A stretch of DNA of 64,000 bases from assembly GCF_020194955.2 (NCBI RefSeq), contig NZ_JAFCIY020000038.1, forward strand, positions 106,006 to 170,005. Reading direction: 5' to 3'. Made by a program: the position numbers and the translations under genes. Position 1 is the stretch's first letter, and each line of letters opens with the position of its first letter. This document shows, one piece after another, positions 9,040 through 18,095 of the stretch. The notes under the pieces are model-generated. The model made no database searches. It was not told where the DNA came from and saw only the letters and a program-made list of their open reading frames with translations. The stretch comes from Desulfuromonas sp. CSMB_57 (GTDB lineage Bacteria; Desulfobacterota; Desulfuromonadia; Desulfuromonadales; Syntrophotaleaceae).

Positions 9040-9615
9040 TTGAAATTGCTGGTTGGCCTGGGGAATCCGGGTACGCAATACCGTGACACCCGTCACAACA
9101 TCGGTTTCATGGTGGTGGCGCGGTTTGCCGACCGGGTAGGCATCGCACTCAAGAAAAAGGGACACCAGGGCCTCTATGGTGTCGGTCGGTTTGCCGGGCA
9201 GGAGATCATGCTTCTTCTGCCCCAAACCTATATGAATCGCAGCGGTATCAGTATCCAGTCGGCCTGCCAGGCAACCGGAACCGCCGCCGGGGATCTGATC
9301 GTGGTGCACGATGAGATCGATTTGCCCTACGGCGCATTGCGCGTCAAGGTCGGTGGCGGGCATGGCGGACACAACGGGTTGCGCAGCATCGTCGGCCTGT
9401 TGGGGACCGGCGAGTTCGCTCGGGTCCGCATCGGAGTTGGTCGGCCGGTCGGCGCGGGCGATGTTGCCGACCATGTTTTGAGCCCTTTTTCCGGGAGTGA
9501 AAGACGAGAGCTGGAGAATGTGCTGGCAAACTCGGTTGCGGCCGTGGAGATGCTGTTGCAGGGAGGCGCACAGCAGGCCATGAACGAGTTTAACAACCGG
9601 GACTTATTCAATTAA
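9040..9615 (+). CDS. pth: Peptidyl-tRNA hydrolase
   Basis: Releases tRNA from prematurely dissociated peptidyl-tRNA. It begins with a TTG at 9040 (the GLGNPG motif starts at residue 6). The catalytic His is in DTRHNIGFMVV, followed by LLLPQTYMNRSG, VVHDEIDLPYG (catalytic Asp) and GGGHGGHNGLRSI. The length of 191 residues is normal. It follows rplY closely, and hppA begins 20 bases later. Confidence 0.96.
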   Translation: MKLLVGLGNPGTQYRDTRHNIGFMVVARFADRVGIALKKKGHQGLYGVGRFAGQEIMLLLPQTYMNRSGISIQSACQATGTAAGDLIVVHDEIDLPYGALRVKVGGGHGGHNGLRSIVGLLGTGEFARVRIGVGRPVGAGDVADHVLSPFSGSERRELENVLANSVAAVEMLLQGGAQQAMNEFNNRDLFN

Positions 9616-9634
9616 CAGAGAGGGATGATTCGTG

Positions 9635-11647
9635 ATGGAACTGCAAATGTATGCTCCGATTCTGGGGGCGGTGGGCTTCGTGCTCGCCATCGTGTTGTAC
9701 ACTGTGGTTAAAGCCCAGCCGGTCGGCAATGAGCGGATGAGGGAAATTTCCGACTCCATTCACAACGGCGCCATGGCCTTCCTCGGTCGTGAATACCGGG
9801 TGTTGGCCATTTTTATCGTGCTGGTGTTCTTCGTCATTGCCATGGGCATGAACTTCCAGACCGCCTTCGCCTTTCTCGGCGGCGCCCTGTGCTCCATGAC
9901 CTGCGGTTTCATCGGCATGAAGGCCGCCACCCGCGCCAACGTGCGGACCGCCGAAGCGGCCCGGATTTCCGGCCAGGCCAAGGCCCTGCTGGTGTCCTTC
10001 AACGGCGGTGCCGTCATGGGTCTGGCCGTGGCCTCCCTCGGCCTGGTCGGGGTCGGGGTGGCCTACATTCTCTTCGGCACGCCGGAAGCGGCCCAGTACA
10101 TGACCGGTTTCGCCATGGGCGCGTCCTCCATCGCTCTGTTCGCCCGCGTTGGCGGCGGCATCTACACCAAGGCCGCGGACGTCGGTGCCGACCTGGTGGG
10201 CAAGGTCGAAGCGGGCATCCCCGAGGATGACCCGCGCAATCCCGGCGTCATCGCCGACAACGTCGGTGACTGCGTCGGCGATACGGCCGGCATGGGCGCC
10301 GACATCTTCGAGTCCTACGTCGGCTCCATCATCGCCACCATCGCCATCGCCGCGGCGGCCAGCCCGGAATTGCTGCTCCAACTCGGCGGCGCGGAAGGCG
10401 TCCAGCAGGCGGCCATGCTGCTGCCCCTGCTGCTGGCCATGGTCGGGCTGGTGTTCTCCCTCATCGGCATCGGCTCCATGAAGTTCCTCAAATCCATCGA
10501 TCCGGCCAAGGCCCTGCATTATACCACCTTCGTCGCCGCCGGCGGCTTTCTGGTGGCGGCCTTCTTCATCATCCGGGCCTTCCATATCGATAACGGCGTG
10601 TTCTGGGCGATTCTGGCCGGTACCCTGGCCGGCATCGCCATCGGCCAGGTAACGGAATATTACACCGCCGCCGCACCCGTTGAACGCATTGCCGAAGCCA
10701 GCAAGACCGGTCCGGCCACCAATATCATCCACGGCCTGGCCGTGGGTCTGGAAAGCTGCGTGGTGCCCATCCTGATCATCTGCGTCGGCATCTTCGTCGC
10801 CAACTATTTCGCCGGCCTCTACGGCATCGGCATCGCCGCCGTCGGCATGCTGGCCACCGTCGGCGTCACCATGACCGTCGATGCCTACGGCCCCATCGCC
10901 GACAACGCCGGCGGCATTTCCGAAATGGCCGGTCTCGGTCCCGAAGTCCGCAAGATTACCGACGGCCTGGACGCCATCGGCAATACCACCGCCGCCATCG
11001 GCAAGGGTTTCGCCATCGGTTCCGCCGCCCTGACCGCCCTGGCCCTGTTCTCGGCCTATGCTTCCACGGTCAAGCTCAGCACCATCAACCTGATCAACCC
11101 CCTGGTGGTCATCGGCCTGCTCATCGGTGGTGCCCTGCCGTTCTTCATCGGCGCCCTGACCATGACCAGCGTCGGCCGCGCGGCCGGCAAGATGGTGGAT
11201 GAAATCCGCCGTCAATTCCGGGAAATTCCCGGCCTGCTGGAAGGCAAGCCGGGCGCCAAGCCCGAACCGGAAAAATGCATCGACATTTCCGCCCGCGCCG
11301 CTCTGCGGGAGATGGTCCTGCCCGGCATGGTGGCGGTCATCGCTCCGGTGGCGGTCGGTTTCATCATCGGCAAGGAAGCTCTCGGCGGCATGCTGGCCGG
11401 CGCTACCCTGTCCGGTGTGCTGCTGGCCCTGATGATGTCCAACGGCGGCGGCGCCTGGGACAACGCCAAGAAATACATTGAAAAGGGTTCCCTGGACGGC
11501 GAAAAGAAGGGCGGCGACGCCCATAAGGCTGCCGTGGTCGGCGACACCGTCGGCGATCCGTTCAAGGACACCTCCGGCCCGGCCATGAACATCCTCATCA
11601 AGTTGATGAGCGTAGTGGCGCTGGTCATCGCACCGTTGCTGGTATAA
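9635..11647 (+). CDS. hppA: Membrane-bound cation-translocating pyrophosphatase (K+-dependent type)
   Basis: An integral membrane enzyme that uses pyrophosphate hydrolysis to pump H+ or Na+. About 670 residues with some 15-16 hydrophobic segments. The pyrophosphate-binding signature [16 protein letters not shown] and the acidic motifs [16 protein letters not shown] and the C-terminal [16 protein letters not shown] are intact. The helix motif [15 protein letters not shown] has Ala and Gly where K+-independent enzymes carry Lys and Thr, so K+ dependence is expected. Whether H+ or Na+ is pumped cannot be read safely. ATG 9635 is preferred over the GTG at 9632. A strong hairpin terminator follows at 11676. 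Confidence 0.94.
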   Translation: MELQMYAPILGAVGFVLAIVLYTVVKAQPVGNERMREISDSIHNGAMAFLGREYRVLAIFIVLVFFVIAMGMNFQTAFAFLGGALCSMTCGFIGMKAATRANVRTAEAARISGQAKALLVSFNGGAVMGLAVASLGLVGVGVAYILFGTPEAAQYMTGFAMGASSIALFARVGGGIYTKAADVGADLVGKVEAGIPEDDPRNPGVIADNVGDCVGDTAGMGADIFESYVGSIIATIAIAAAASPELLLQLGGAEGVQQAAMLLPLLLAMVGLVFSLIGIGSMKFLKSIDPAKALHYTTFVAAGGFLVAAFFIIRAFHIDNGVFWAILAGTLAGIAIGQVTEYYTAAAPVERIAEASKTGPATNIIHGLAVGLESCVVPILIICVGIFVANYFAGLYGIGIAAVGMLATVGVTMTVDAYGPIADNAGGISEMAGLGPEVRKITDGLDAIGNTTAAIGKGFAIGSAALTALALFSAYASTVKLSTINLINPLVVIGLLIGGALPFFIGALTMTSVGRAAGKMVDEIRRQFREIPGLLEGKPGAKPEPEKCIDISARAALREMVLPGMVAVIAPVAVGFIIGKEALGGMLAGATLSGVLLALMMSNGGGAWDNAKKYIEKGSLDGEKKGGDAHKAAVVGDTVGDPFKDTSGPAMNILIKLMSVVALVIAPLLV

Positions 11648-11675
11648 CGCCCCCATAAGGGCCAGAAGCCGAACC

Positions 11676-11710
11676 ATAGCCGGGACCCTGGGTCCCGGCT
11701 ATCGTTATTT
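11676..11710 (+). terminator. Rho-independent terminator after hppA
   Basis: A perfect 12-bp stem (ATAGCCGGGACC at 11676-11687 pairing with 11691-11702) with a 3-base loop, followed by a T-rich run (CGTTATTTG). It separates hppA from ychF. Confidence 0.85.
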
Positions 11711-11726
11711 GTGAGGAAAGCGGAAC

Positions 11727-12821
11727 ATGGGATTCAAATGCGGCATCGTCGGCCTGCCCAACGTCGGCAAGTCCACCATCTTTAATGCCATCACCTCGGC
11801 CGGGGCGGAATCGGCCAACTACCCCTTCTGCACCATCGAGCCCAATGTCGGGGTCGTGGCGGTGCCGGATCCCCGCCTGGATCAACTGGCCGCCATTGTC
11901 AAGCCCGTGCAGGTGCTGCCGACCACCATCGAGTTCGTCGACATCGCCGGACTGGTGCGGGGCGCCAGCCGCGGTGAAGGCCTGGGGAACCAGTTTCTGG
12001 GCCATATCCGGCAGGTGGATGCCATTGCCCATATCGTGCGCTGTTTCGACGACGAGAATGTGGTGCACGTCGACGGCGGGGTCGATCCCCTGCGCGATAT
12101 CGAAGTGATTCAGACCGAGCTCAACCTCGCCGATCTCGATAGCATTGAACGGAGAATGGCCCGCATCGAGAAACAGGCCCGCAGCGGCGACAAGGAAATG
12201 CTGGCTCTGCAACAGGTGCTGGTCAAGGTGCGCACCGTGCTCAATGAGGGCCGGCCGGCCCGCGCCGCCGGGTTGACGGACGAGGAAGCCGGTCTGTTGC
12301 GGGAATTGCACCTGTTGACGGCCAAACCGGTGCTTTATATCGCCAACGTCGCCGAAGACGATCTCGAAGGACGGCATCCGTTTGTCGATCAGGTCCGGGA
12401 GCATGCCCGTTCCGAAGGTGCCGAGGTGGTGCCCATCTGCGGCAAAATCGAAGCGGAGATCGCCGAACTCAGCGGCGACGAACGGCTGGAATTTCTCCAT
12501 GATTTGGGCCTGGGCAGCGCCGGGCTGGATCGCATGATCCGGGCCGGCTACGGCCTTTTGGGGCTGATTACATTTTTTACCGCCGGGGTCAAGGAGGTGC
12601 GCGCCTGGACCGTGTACCAGGGCGCCAAGGCACCCCAGGCCGCCGGGGTCATCCACACCGACTTCGAAAAGGGTTTCATTCGTGCCGAAGTGATCGGCTT
12701 TGACGACTACATATCCGCCGGCGGTGAAGCCAAGGCCAAGGAACGCGGTCTGCTGCGGCTGGAAGGCAAGGAATACGTGGTGCGGGACGGCGACGTCATG
12801 CATTTCCGGTTCAATGTCTGA
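11727..12821 (+). CDS. ychF: Redox-regulated ATPase YchF (Obg-like)
   Basis: A 364-residue P-loop protein of the Obg family that binds ribosomes and prefers ATP to GTP. The G1 loop is GLPNVGKST near the N-terminus, followed by [20 protein letters not shown] and the modified G4 motif NVAED, in which the usual NKxD is replaced; this is the YchF hallmark. A coiled-coil insert (about 125-200) and a C-terminal TGS domain ([20 protein letters not shown], then [13 protein letters not shown]) complete it. A GAGGAAAG site precedes the ATG. It lies just upstream of the rpsF ribosomal operon. Confidence 0.96.
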   Translation: MGFKCGIVGLPNVGKSTIFNAITSAGAESANYPFCTIEPNVGVVAVPDPRLDQLAAIVKPVQVLPTTIEFVDIAGLVRGASRGEGLGNQFLGHIRQVDAIAHIVRCFDDENVVHVDGGVDPLRDIEVIQTELNLADLDSIERRMARIEKQARSGDKEMLALQQVLVKVRTVLNEGRPARAAGLTDEEAGLLRELHLLTAKPVLYIANVAEDDLEGRHPFVDQVREHARSEGAEVVPICGKIEAEIAELSGDERLEFLHDLGLGSAGLDRMIRAGYGLLGLITFFTAGVKEVRAWTVYQGAKAPQAAGVIHTDFEKGFIRAEVIGFDDYISAGGEAKAKERGLLRLEGKEYVVRDGDVMHFRFNV

Positions 12822-12842
12822 GGGCAGGTTTCCAGATTGGCA

Positions 12843-12871
12843 TTGAAACTTGCAGGCCGATATGCTATTAA
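12843..12871 (+). promoter_or_regulatory. Candidate sigma-70 promoter for the rpsF operon
   Basis: TTGAAA (12843-12848) and TATTAA (12866-12871) are separated by 17 bases, placed after the ychF stop and about 90 bases before rpsF. Good match and position. Confidence 0.6.
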
Positions 12872-12890
12872 GCGTAATTCGGAATTTTGG

Positions 12891-12932
12891 CGGCACCTCG
12901 GTGCCGACTCCTTGCTCCGGCTGGACCGGGGC
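12891..12932 (+). promoter_or_regulatory. rpsF leader with two hairpins
   Basis: Between the promoter and rpsF the leader can form CGGCAC-CTCG-GTGCCG (12891-12906) and GCTCCGG-CTGGA-CCGGGGC (12914-12932, one G-T pair). Many bacteria have an S6:S18-binding leader at this position; whether this one has the conserved CCG bulge of that motif could not be settled by eye. Confidence 0.35.
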
Positions 12933-12958
12933 TAAACACTCGAGAGGAGAATTGTTGC

Positions 12959-13327
12959 ATGAGGACTTACGAAAACATCTTGATCGTGCATCCGGACAAG
13001 GTCGGTGACGAGTACGCGGCCGTGGTCGGAAAGTTTCAGGGGGTGCTCAATGAACTGGGCGCGACCATCCTGAAGCAGGAGGAGTGGGGGGTGCGCAAGC
13101 TGGCCTATCCCGTCAAGAAGCAGGGTCGCGGCAGCTATGTGCTGACCGTGTTCGAAGGCGAACCCGGTATCGTGGCGGAATTCGAACGGCGCATGCGCAT
13201 CGATGAGTCCATCATCAAATTCCAGACGGTACTGCTGGAAAACGGTCTGCAGGCGCCGGCTCCGGCCGCCTCGGTCGAAATGACCGATGAGGACGAAGAA
13301 GAAGCTGACGCGGAAGAAGCGGAATAA
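12959..13327 (+). CDS. rpsF: Small ribosomal subunit protein bS6
   Basis: Binds the central domain of 16S rRNA together with S18. The ATG at 12959 follows GAGAGGAGA and gives 122 residues starting [14 protein letters not shown]; a longer in-frame extension upstream lacks a ribosome site and was discarded. The core (to about residue 97) has the family pattern [19 protein letters not shown] and [17 protein letters not shown]. The C-terminus is a strongly acidic tail ([12 protein letters not shown]), common in S6. It heads the rpsF-rpsR-DUF2232-rplI operon. Confidence 0.96.
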   Translation: MRTYENILIVHPDKVGDEYAAVVGKFQGVLNELGATILKQEEWGVRKLAYPVKKQGRGSYVLTVFEGEPGIVAEFERRMRIDESIIKFQTVLLENGLQAPAPAASVEMTDEDEEEADAEEAE

Positions 13328-13355
13328 GCCCCCATCACTCAAAGGAGACATGCAC

Positions 13356-13634
13356 ATGGCTGAAGATAGAAAACCCTCCGGCGCCGCCGGTCGCACCCCT
13401 TTCAAGCGCCGCTTCACCCGCCGCAAAGGTTGCCGGTTTTGTGCCGACAAGGCTCTGACCATCGACTACAAGGAAGTCCGGACCCTGCGTTATTTCGTCA
13501 CCGAGCGCGGGAAAATCGTGCCGCGGCGTATTTCCGGCAATTGTGCCGATCATCAGCGCAAGGTTCGCGAGGCCATCAAGCGCGCCCGCAATATTGCCCT
13601 GATGCCCTTTACCGCCGGTCATTACCTCGACTGA
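13356..13634 (+). CDS. rpsR: Small ribosomal subunit protein bS18
   Basis: The partner of S6 in the 30S platform. The ATG at 13356 lies 8 bases after AAAGGAG and gives 92 residues; the ATG two codons upstream is too close to the ribosome site. The basic N-terminus ([20 protein letters not shown]) is followed by the conserved [24 protein letters not shown] and [13 protein letters not shown]. The Cys pair CRFC and the later Cys in GNCADHQ suggest the zinc-binding form. Stop and next start are 13 bases apart. Confidence 0.96.
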   Translation: MAEDRKPSGAAGRTPFKRRFTRRKGCRFCADKALTIDYKEVRTLRYFVTERGKIVPRRISGNCADHQRKVREAIKRARNIALMPFTAGHYLD

Positions 13635-13647
13635 CAGCCGGGGCGGC

Positions 13648-14613
13648 ATGCGCGTTGACCTGACCCGGCTGGTGGTGCCCTGGATGTACGCCGTCGGGGC
13701 CACTTTGCTCCTGCAGGCCTTGGCCTTGGGGCTCATTGGTCCGGTTCCGGTTGAGATGCATCTGCTGCTGGGCGGGCCGCTGGTGTTCCTGACACCGCTC
13801 CCCGTCGCCCTGCTGGGTTTGCGGGGCGGACCGGTGGCGGCAGGTTTGGCGCTGGCAACGGTTACCCTGGTCCTGGCCGGGTTGGCGCCCTTCTCGGCGG
13901 TGCTTCTGTACCTGGCGCAATTTGGCCTGGGTTCCTGGCTGCTGCCGTTGCTGCTGCGGCGCAACCAGCCCTGGGATCGGGCCGTGGCTCTGACTGCCGG
14001 TGTCGTCCTGACCGGTGCCGGTGCGGGTTGGGGGGTCTGGGCCTGGCGCCGCGGACAGAATCCTCTGATCCTGGCCGACAGTTGGGTTCGTCAGCAGATC
14101 GACCGCACCGTGACGGTCATCGGCCAGAATGCCCCCGGGAGCGAGATCGCGTCCAGCTGGGAAACGGCCATGCGCCAGGCGGGAAATACCATCATGGCCG
14201 TTTATCCGGCCATGGCGGCGATCATGGTTGGCAGCGTGTTGCTGCTGCTGACCCTGATGCTGGTTCGTTTGAACCGGGGCCGTTGGGAGCCGGCCGGCAA
14301 ACCCTTCCCCCTGTGGAAGGCGCCGGAGCACTTGATCTGGCTGCTGATTGTCTGCGGTCTGGGCAGCCAGTTCTTCGGCGGCGGCCTGCAGCGGCTGGCC
14401 TGGAACATGCTGCTGGTGATCCTGAGCCTCTATTTTCTTCAGGGGCTGGCAATTGTCCGGTATTATTTTGGCGTAAAAGGCACACCGTCGATTCTGCGGG
14501 GCATGGGCTATTTCATGTTGCTGGCCTATTTCCCCCTGCGGCTGCTTCTGGCCGGAGTCGGCGTGTTCGATTTATGGATTGACTTCCGTAAACCCAGAAT
14601 TCGTAAGGATTGA
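13648..14613 (+). CDS. DUF2232 (YybS-like) integral membrane protein
   Basis: 321 residues with about eight hydrophobic segments (for example WMYAVGATLLLQALALGLIG, TAGVVLTGAGAGWGVWAW and MVGSVLLLLTLMLVRLN). Its place between rpsR and rplI is the conserved position of the YybS/DUF2232 family in many bacteria, which supports the assignment. The biochemical function is unknown; no catalytic motif is visible. It is probably co-transcribed with the ribosomal genes. Confidence 0.75.
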   Translation: MRVDLTRLVVPWMYAVGATLLLQALALGLIGPVPVEMHLLLGGPLVFLTPLPVALLGLRGGPVAAGLALATVTLVLAGLAPFSAVLLYLAQFGLGSWLLPLLLRRNQPWDRAVALTAGVVLTGAGAGWGVWAWRRGQNPLILADSWVRQQIDRTVTVIGQNAPGSEIASSWETAMRQAGNTIMAVYPAMAAIMVGSVLLLLTLMLVRLNRGRWEPAGKPFPLWKAPEHLIWLLIVCGLGSQFFGGGLQRLAWNMLLVILSLYFLQGLAIVRYYFGVKGTPSILRGMGYFMLLAYFPLRLLLAGVGVFDLWIDFRKPRIRKD

Positions 14614-14633
14614 GATCCTTATTGGAGGAACCT

Positions 14634-15080
14634 ATGGACATCATCTTGGTGGAAAACGTGGAAGGTCTCGGTCAGATCGGTGACCTGGTCAAGGTCAAGC
14701 CCGGTTATGCCCGTAACTTTCTGCTGCCCCGCAAGCTGGCCGTTGAAGCCAGCCTGCGCAACGTGAAGGAACTGGAACATCAAAAACGGCAGCTGGAGCG
14801 TAAGGCTCAGAAGGTCCTGGAAGGGGCCCAGGTGCTCAAGGCGCAGATCGAAAAACTGTCCTGCACTTTTGCCATGCGTGCCGGCGAAGACGGCAAGCTG
14901 TTCGGTTCCGTGACCAGCATGGAAATCCAGCAGCAACTGGCCGACAAGGGGGTCGACGTCGACCGCAAGAAGATCCAGCTGGCGGAACCCCTGAAAACCC
15001 TCGGCGATTTCGAAGTGCCGGTGAAACTGGATGCCGGCGTCATCGCCACCGTTCGCGTCACCGTCGCGGCCGCTGAGTAA
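14634..15080 (+). CDS. rplI: Large ribosomal subunit protein bL9
   Basis: Binds domain V of 23S rRNA. The ATG at 14634 follows TTGGAGGAA and gives 148 residues, the normal size. The N-terminal domain MDIILVENVEGLGQIGDLVK ... GYARNFLLPRKLAVEAS is linked by a long charged helix (residues about 40-75) to the C-terminal RNA-binding domain. A frame extending upstream to 14610 overlaps the DUF2232 gene and was not used. A hairpin follows before dnaB. Confidence 0.97.
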   Translation: MDIILVENVEGLGQIGDLVKVKPGYARNFLLPRKLAVEASLRNVKELEHQKRQLERKAQKVLEGAQVLKAQIEKLSCTFAMRAGEDGKLFGSVTSMEIQQQLADKGVDVDRKKIQLAEPLKTLGDFEVPVKLDAGVIATVRVTVAAAE

Positions 15081-15087
15081 TACCCCG

Positions 15088-15127
15088 CGGGCTCACCGGT
15101 CCTTCGCGTCCGGTGAGCCCGTTTCCC
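15088..15127 (+). terminator. Hairpin terminator or attenuator between rplI and dnaB
   Basis: A perfect 12-bp stem, CGGGCTCACCGG (15088-15099) with 15110-15121, a 10-base loop and a short T run (GTTTCCC). It separates ribosomal genes from dnaB and covers the GTG at 15113, which is therefore not the dnaB start. Confidence 0.65.
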
Positions 15128-15148
15128 ATCTTTGCCGTTGATGCCTCC

Positions 15149-16516
15149 ATGACCGACTTGAACGCTCACCGTCTCCCGCCGCAGTACCTGGAAGGGGAGA
15201 TGTCCGTCCTGGGCGGCGTCCTGCTGGAAAACGCCGCCCTCAACAAGGCCCTGGAAATCCTGCGGCCCGAGGATTTCTACCGGGACAGCCATCGCCGCAT
15301 CTTTTCCGCTCTTATCGACCTGTCCGAACGGGGCGAACCCGCCGATCTGGTGACCCTGACCGCCGAGCTGCAGAAAAAGGGCGAGTTGGAGGCCATCGGC
15401 GGTCCCTCCTATCTGGGAACCCTGGTGGATTTCGTCCCCACCGCCGCCAACATCGGTTATTACTGCAAACTGGTCAAGGAGAAGTCCCTGGCCCGGCAGA
15501 TGATCAATGTGGCTACGGAGATCGCCAGCCGCGGCTATGAAGGCGGGGACATCGAGGCGACCCTCGACTGGGCGGAAAAATCCATCTTCGAAATCAGCGG
15601 CATGCAGAACCGGCCGTCCTATTTCTCCACGCGGGAAATCATGAAGAGCACCTTCGAGATGATCGAACAGCTCTATCACCGCAAGGAGTTGGTCACCGGG
15701 GTGCCCACCGGCTTTGCCGATCTGGACAACATGACGGCCGGCCTGCAGCCGGCGGATCTGATCATCATCGCCGGTCGCCCGTCCATGGGCAAGACCGCCT
15801 TCGTGCTCAATCTCATCGAAAATGCCGGGGTGCATGCCGGCACGCCGGTGCCGACGGTGGTGTTCTCCCTGGAAATGAGCAAGGAGCAGCTGGTGCAGCG
15901 CCTGCTCTGCTCCGTATCCCGAGTCGATGCCAGCCGCCTGCGCACCGGTCATCTGGTGGATTCCGACTGGCAGAAGCTGACCGACGGTGCCGATCGGCTC
16001 TCGGAAGCGCCCATCTTCATCGACGATACGCCGGCCATCACGGTTTTGGAATTGCGTGCCAAGGCCCGTCGCCTGAAGGCGGAGCGGAATCTGGGACTGA
16101 TCGTGGTCGACTATCTGCAACTGATGCAGGGCCGCAACTCCGAGAACCGTCAGCAGGAGATCTCGGAGATTTCCCGTTCCCTCAAGGCTCTGGCCAAGGA
16201 ATTGAACGTCCCGGTGGTGGCGCTCTCGCAGCTGAACCGCTCCCTGGAAAACCGTACCGACAAACGTCCCATCATGGCCGACCTGCGTGAATCCGGCGCC
16301 ATCGAACAGGATGCCGACGTCATCATGTTCATCTATCGTGAGGCGGTCTATTGCGACGATTGCCGCAGCAAGGAGCGAACCTGCGACAAGGGGCATGAAA
16401 AGGATGCCGAAATCATCATCGGCAAGCAGCGTAACGGTCCCATCGGCACCGTGCACCTGACTTTCCTTGGCCAGTTCACGCGCTTTGAAAACCAGTCGCG
16501 ACGCACGGACGGGTAG
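15149..16516 (+). CDS. dnaB: Replicative DNA helicase
   Basis: The hexameric helicase that unwinds DNA at the replication fork. The ATG at 15149 gives 455 residues starting MTDLNAHRLPPQYLEGEMSV. The N-terminal DnaB domain (EMSVLGGVLLENAAL) is followed by the RecA-like core: ITGVPTGFADLD-like entry (VTGVPTGFADLDNMTAGL), Walker A AGRPSMGKTAFVLN, Walker B LIVVDYLQLMQG, and SQLNRSLENRTDKRPIMADL with DLRESGAIEQDADVI. A four-Cys insert near the C-terminus (CDDCRSKERTCDKG) is seen in some DnaB proteins. No intein is present. No clear ribosome site precedes the ATG. Confidence 0.95.
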   Translation: MTDLNAHRLPPQYLEGEMSVLGGVLLENAALNKALEILRPEDFYRDSHRRIFSALIDLSERGEPADLVTLTAELQKKGELEAIGGPSYLGTLVDFVPTAANIGYYCKLVKEKSLARQMINVATEIASRGYEGGDIEATLDWAEKSIFEISGMQNRPSYFSTREIMKSTFEMIEQLYHRKELVTGVPTGFADLDNMTAGLQPADLIIIAGRPSMGKTAFVLNLIENAGVHAGTPVPTVVFSLEMSKEQLVQRLLCSVSRVDASRLRTGHLVDSDWQKLTDGADRLSEAPIFIDDTPAITVLELRAKARRLKAERNLGLIVVDYLQLMQGRNSENRQQEISEISRSLKALAKELNVPVVALSQLNRSLENRTDKRPIMADLRESGAIEQDADVIMFIYREAVYCDDCRSKERTCDKGHEKDAEIIIGKQRNGPIGTVHLTFLGQFTRFENQSRRTDG

Positions 16517-16540
16517 CGTTACGGCTGCAATGATACCAAC

Positions 16541-16577
16541 GACACGGCCCCGCAGGAATCACCTGCGGGGCCGTGTC
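16541..16577. terminator. Bidirectional terminator between dnaB and the ntrC-type gene
   Basis: A perfect 16-bp stem, GACACGGCCCCGCAGG (16541-16556) with 16562-16577, and a 5-base loop, located between convergent genes. It can serve both strands. Confidence 0.85.
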
Positions 16578-16596
16578 GCATTCTGGTCGGGCCGGA

Positions 16597-18030
16597 TCAG
16601 AACTGCTTCAGATCAATGTCCAGCACCTGAATTTTCTTGCGCAGGGTGTTGCGGTTGATGCCGAGGATTTCGGCGGCCCGAACCTGGTTGCCGCGAGTCT
16701 TCTCGAGGATCAGGGATAGCAGGGGCCGCTCCATCTGGTGCAGAACCATCTGATAGAGATTGCAGAGTTCGTTGACGTCCATGGGCGAGAAGGTGGCCTG
16801 AAGCTTGTTGGTAATGAGGGCCTCCAGGGATTCATCCGCTTCCTTGCGCGGGGCGTCCGCGGACAGTCCGGGGAAATCCGCCGGAGTCAGCAACTGGTCG
16901 GACGAGAGCAGGGCGGCTCGCTTGAGGGTGTTTTCCAGTTCCCGCACGTTGCCCGGCCAATCGTAGCGTTTCAGCAGGGCAATGGCTTCCTTGGTGCAGC
17001 CCCGGGCGGTCACGTTCAGCTCTTCCTGGGCGCGGGTGATGAAATATTCCACCAGCAGCGGGATGTCGTCCCGTCGCTCGCGCAGGGGCGGGATGGCAAT
17101 GGGCACCACGTTGAGGCGGTAGAAGAGATCTTCCCGGAATTCGCGGTTGTGGACCTGCTCGCGCAGATTCTGGTTGGTGGCGGCAACGATGCGCACGTCG
17201 ACGGGAATGGAGGTGGTGCCGCCGGTGCGGGTGATCTCCCGTTCCTGCAGCACCCGCAGCAGCTTGGCCTGCAGATCCAGAGGCATGTCGCCGATTTCAT
17301 CGAGAAACAGGGTGCCGCCGCCGGCCTGTTCGAACTTGCCGATTTTGCGCTCCGTCGCGCCGGTAAAGGCGCCCTTTTCGTGGCCGAACAGTTCGCTCTC
17401 CAGCAACTCCCGGGGAATGGCGGCGCAGTTCAGGGCCAGAAAGGCCTTGCCGACGCGCGGGCTGTTGTAATGGATGGCCCGCGCCACCAGTTCCTTGCCG
17501 GTACCGCTTTCTCCGGTTATCAGGACGGTGACGTCCGTCGGCGCGACCCGGCCGAGCATCTTGTAGATCTCCTGCATCGGCTTGCTTTTGCCGATGATGG
17601 CCCGCTCCAGAGGATACTGGTCCTTGAGCTCTGACTTCAGGCGGTAGACCTCCTCGGCGGCCACGGCGGCCTTCTGCGCCTTGACGATGATGGCGTCCAG
17701 GGCGTCCAGGTCAAAGGGTTTGGTGAGGTAGTCGTAGGCGCCCAGTTTCATGGCCTCGACGGCGTTCTTCATGGAGGATTCGGCGGTGATGATGATGACC
17801 AGCATCTCCGGTCGCTGCTCCTGGAAAAATTTCAGCAATTCCAGACCGGAGACATCCGGCATCTTGATGTCGAGGATGGCCAGGTCATAGCGACGCCGCA
17901 GGAAAAGGGCCTTGGCTTCAGCCCCGTCGGCCGCCAGATCGACAGTAAAACCCTGCTTGGTCAAAGCCTTGCGGAGTACCCAGCGAATGCTTTCTTCATC
18001 ATCGGCGACCAGAATACGTTGGATGGACAT
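16597..18030 (-). CDS. ntrC: Sigma-54-dependent response regulator, NtrC family
   Basis: A 477-residue transcription activator. The receiver domain (1-120) has the acidic pair DDEES, phospho-acceptor Asp in LAILDIKMPD and Lys in YLTKPFD. The AAA+ domain (about 145-380) has Walker A GESGTGKE, the sigma-54 contact loop GAFTGA, Walker B GTLFLDEIGDMP and the arginine-finger region FREDLFYRLNVVPI. A Fis-type helix-turn-helix ends the protein (RAAEILGINRNTLRKKIQ). The start at 18030 (MSIQRILVADDEES) is preferred to a longer frame. It lies 65 bases behind its likely kinase. The dusB-ntrB-ntrC order suggests the nitrogen-regulation system, though the regulated genes are not visible here. Confidence 0.88.
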   Translation of the reverse strand: MSIQRILVADDEESIRWVLRKALTKQGFTVDLAADGAEAKALFLRRRYDLAILDIKMPDVSGLELLKFFQEQRPEMLVIIITAESSMKNAVEAMKLGAYDYLTKPFDLDALDAIIVKAQKAAVAAEEVYRLKSELKDQYPLERAIIGKSKPMQEIYKMLGRVAPTDVTVLITGESGTGKELVARAIHYNSPRVGKAFLALNCAAIPRELLESELFGHEKGAFTGATERKIGKFEQAGGGTLFLDEIGDMPLDLQAKLLRVLQEREITRTGGTTSIPVDVRIVAATNQNLREQVHNREFREDLFYRLNVVPIAIPPLRERRDDIPLLVEYFITRAQEELNVTARGCTKEAIALLKRYDWPGNVRELENTLKRAALLSSDQLLTPADFPGLSADAPRKEADESLEALITNKLQATFSPMDVNELCNLYQMVLHQMERPLLSLILEKTRGNQVRAAEILGINRNTLRKKIQVLDIDLKQF

Positions 18031-18095
18031 GGGCAAATCCTGAATTGGCGGCGTGGGGAGCGAAATCCCGGCCGGAACGTTTGCTGCAGGGCGAA

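Noticed and set aside
9608..11677. Long open frame on the minus strand opposite hppA
   Set aside because: Low-complexity Gly/His/Asp/Gln-rich translation opposite a well-conserved membrane pyrophosphatase; no ribosome site.
15113..15148. GTG at 15113 as dnaB start
   Set aside because: It lies inside the right arm of a 12-bp terminator hairpin; the ATG at 15149 fits the normal DnaB N-terminus.
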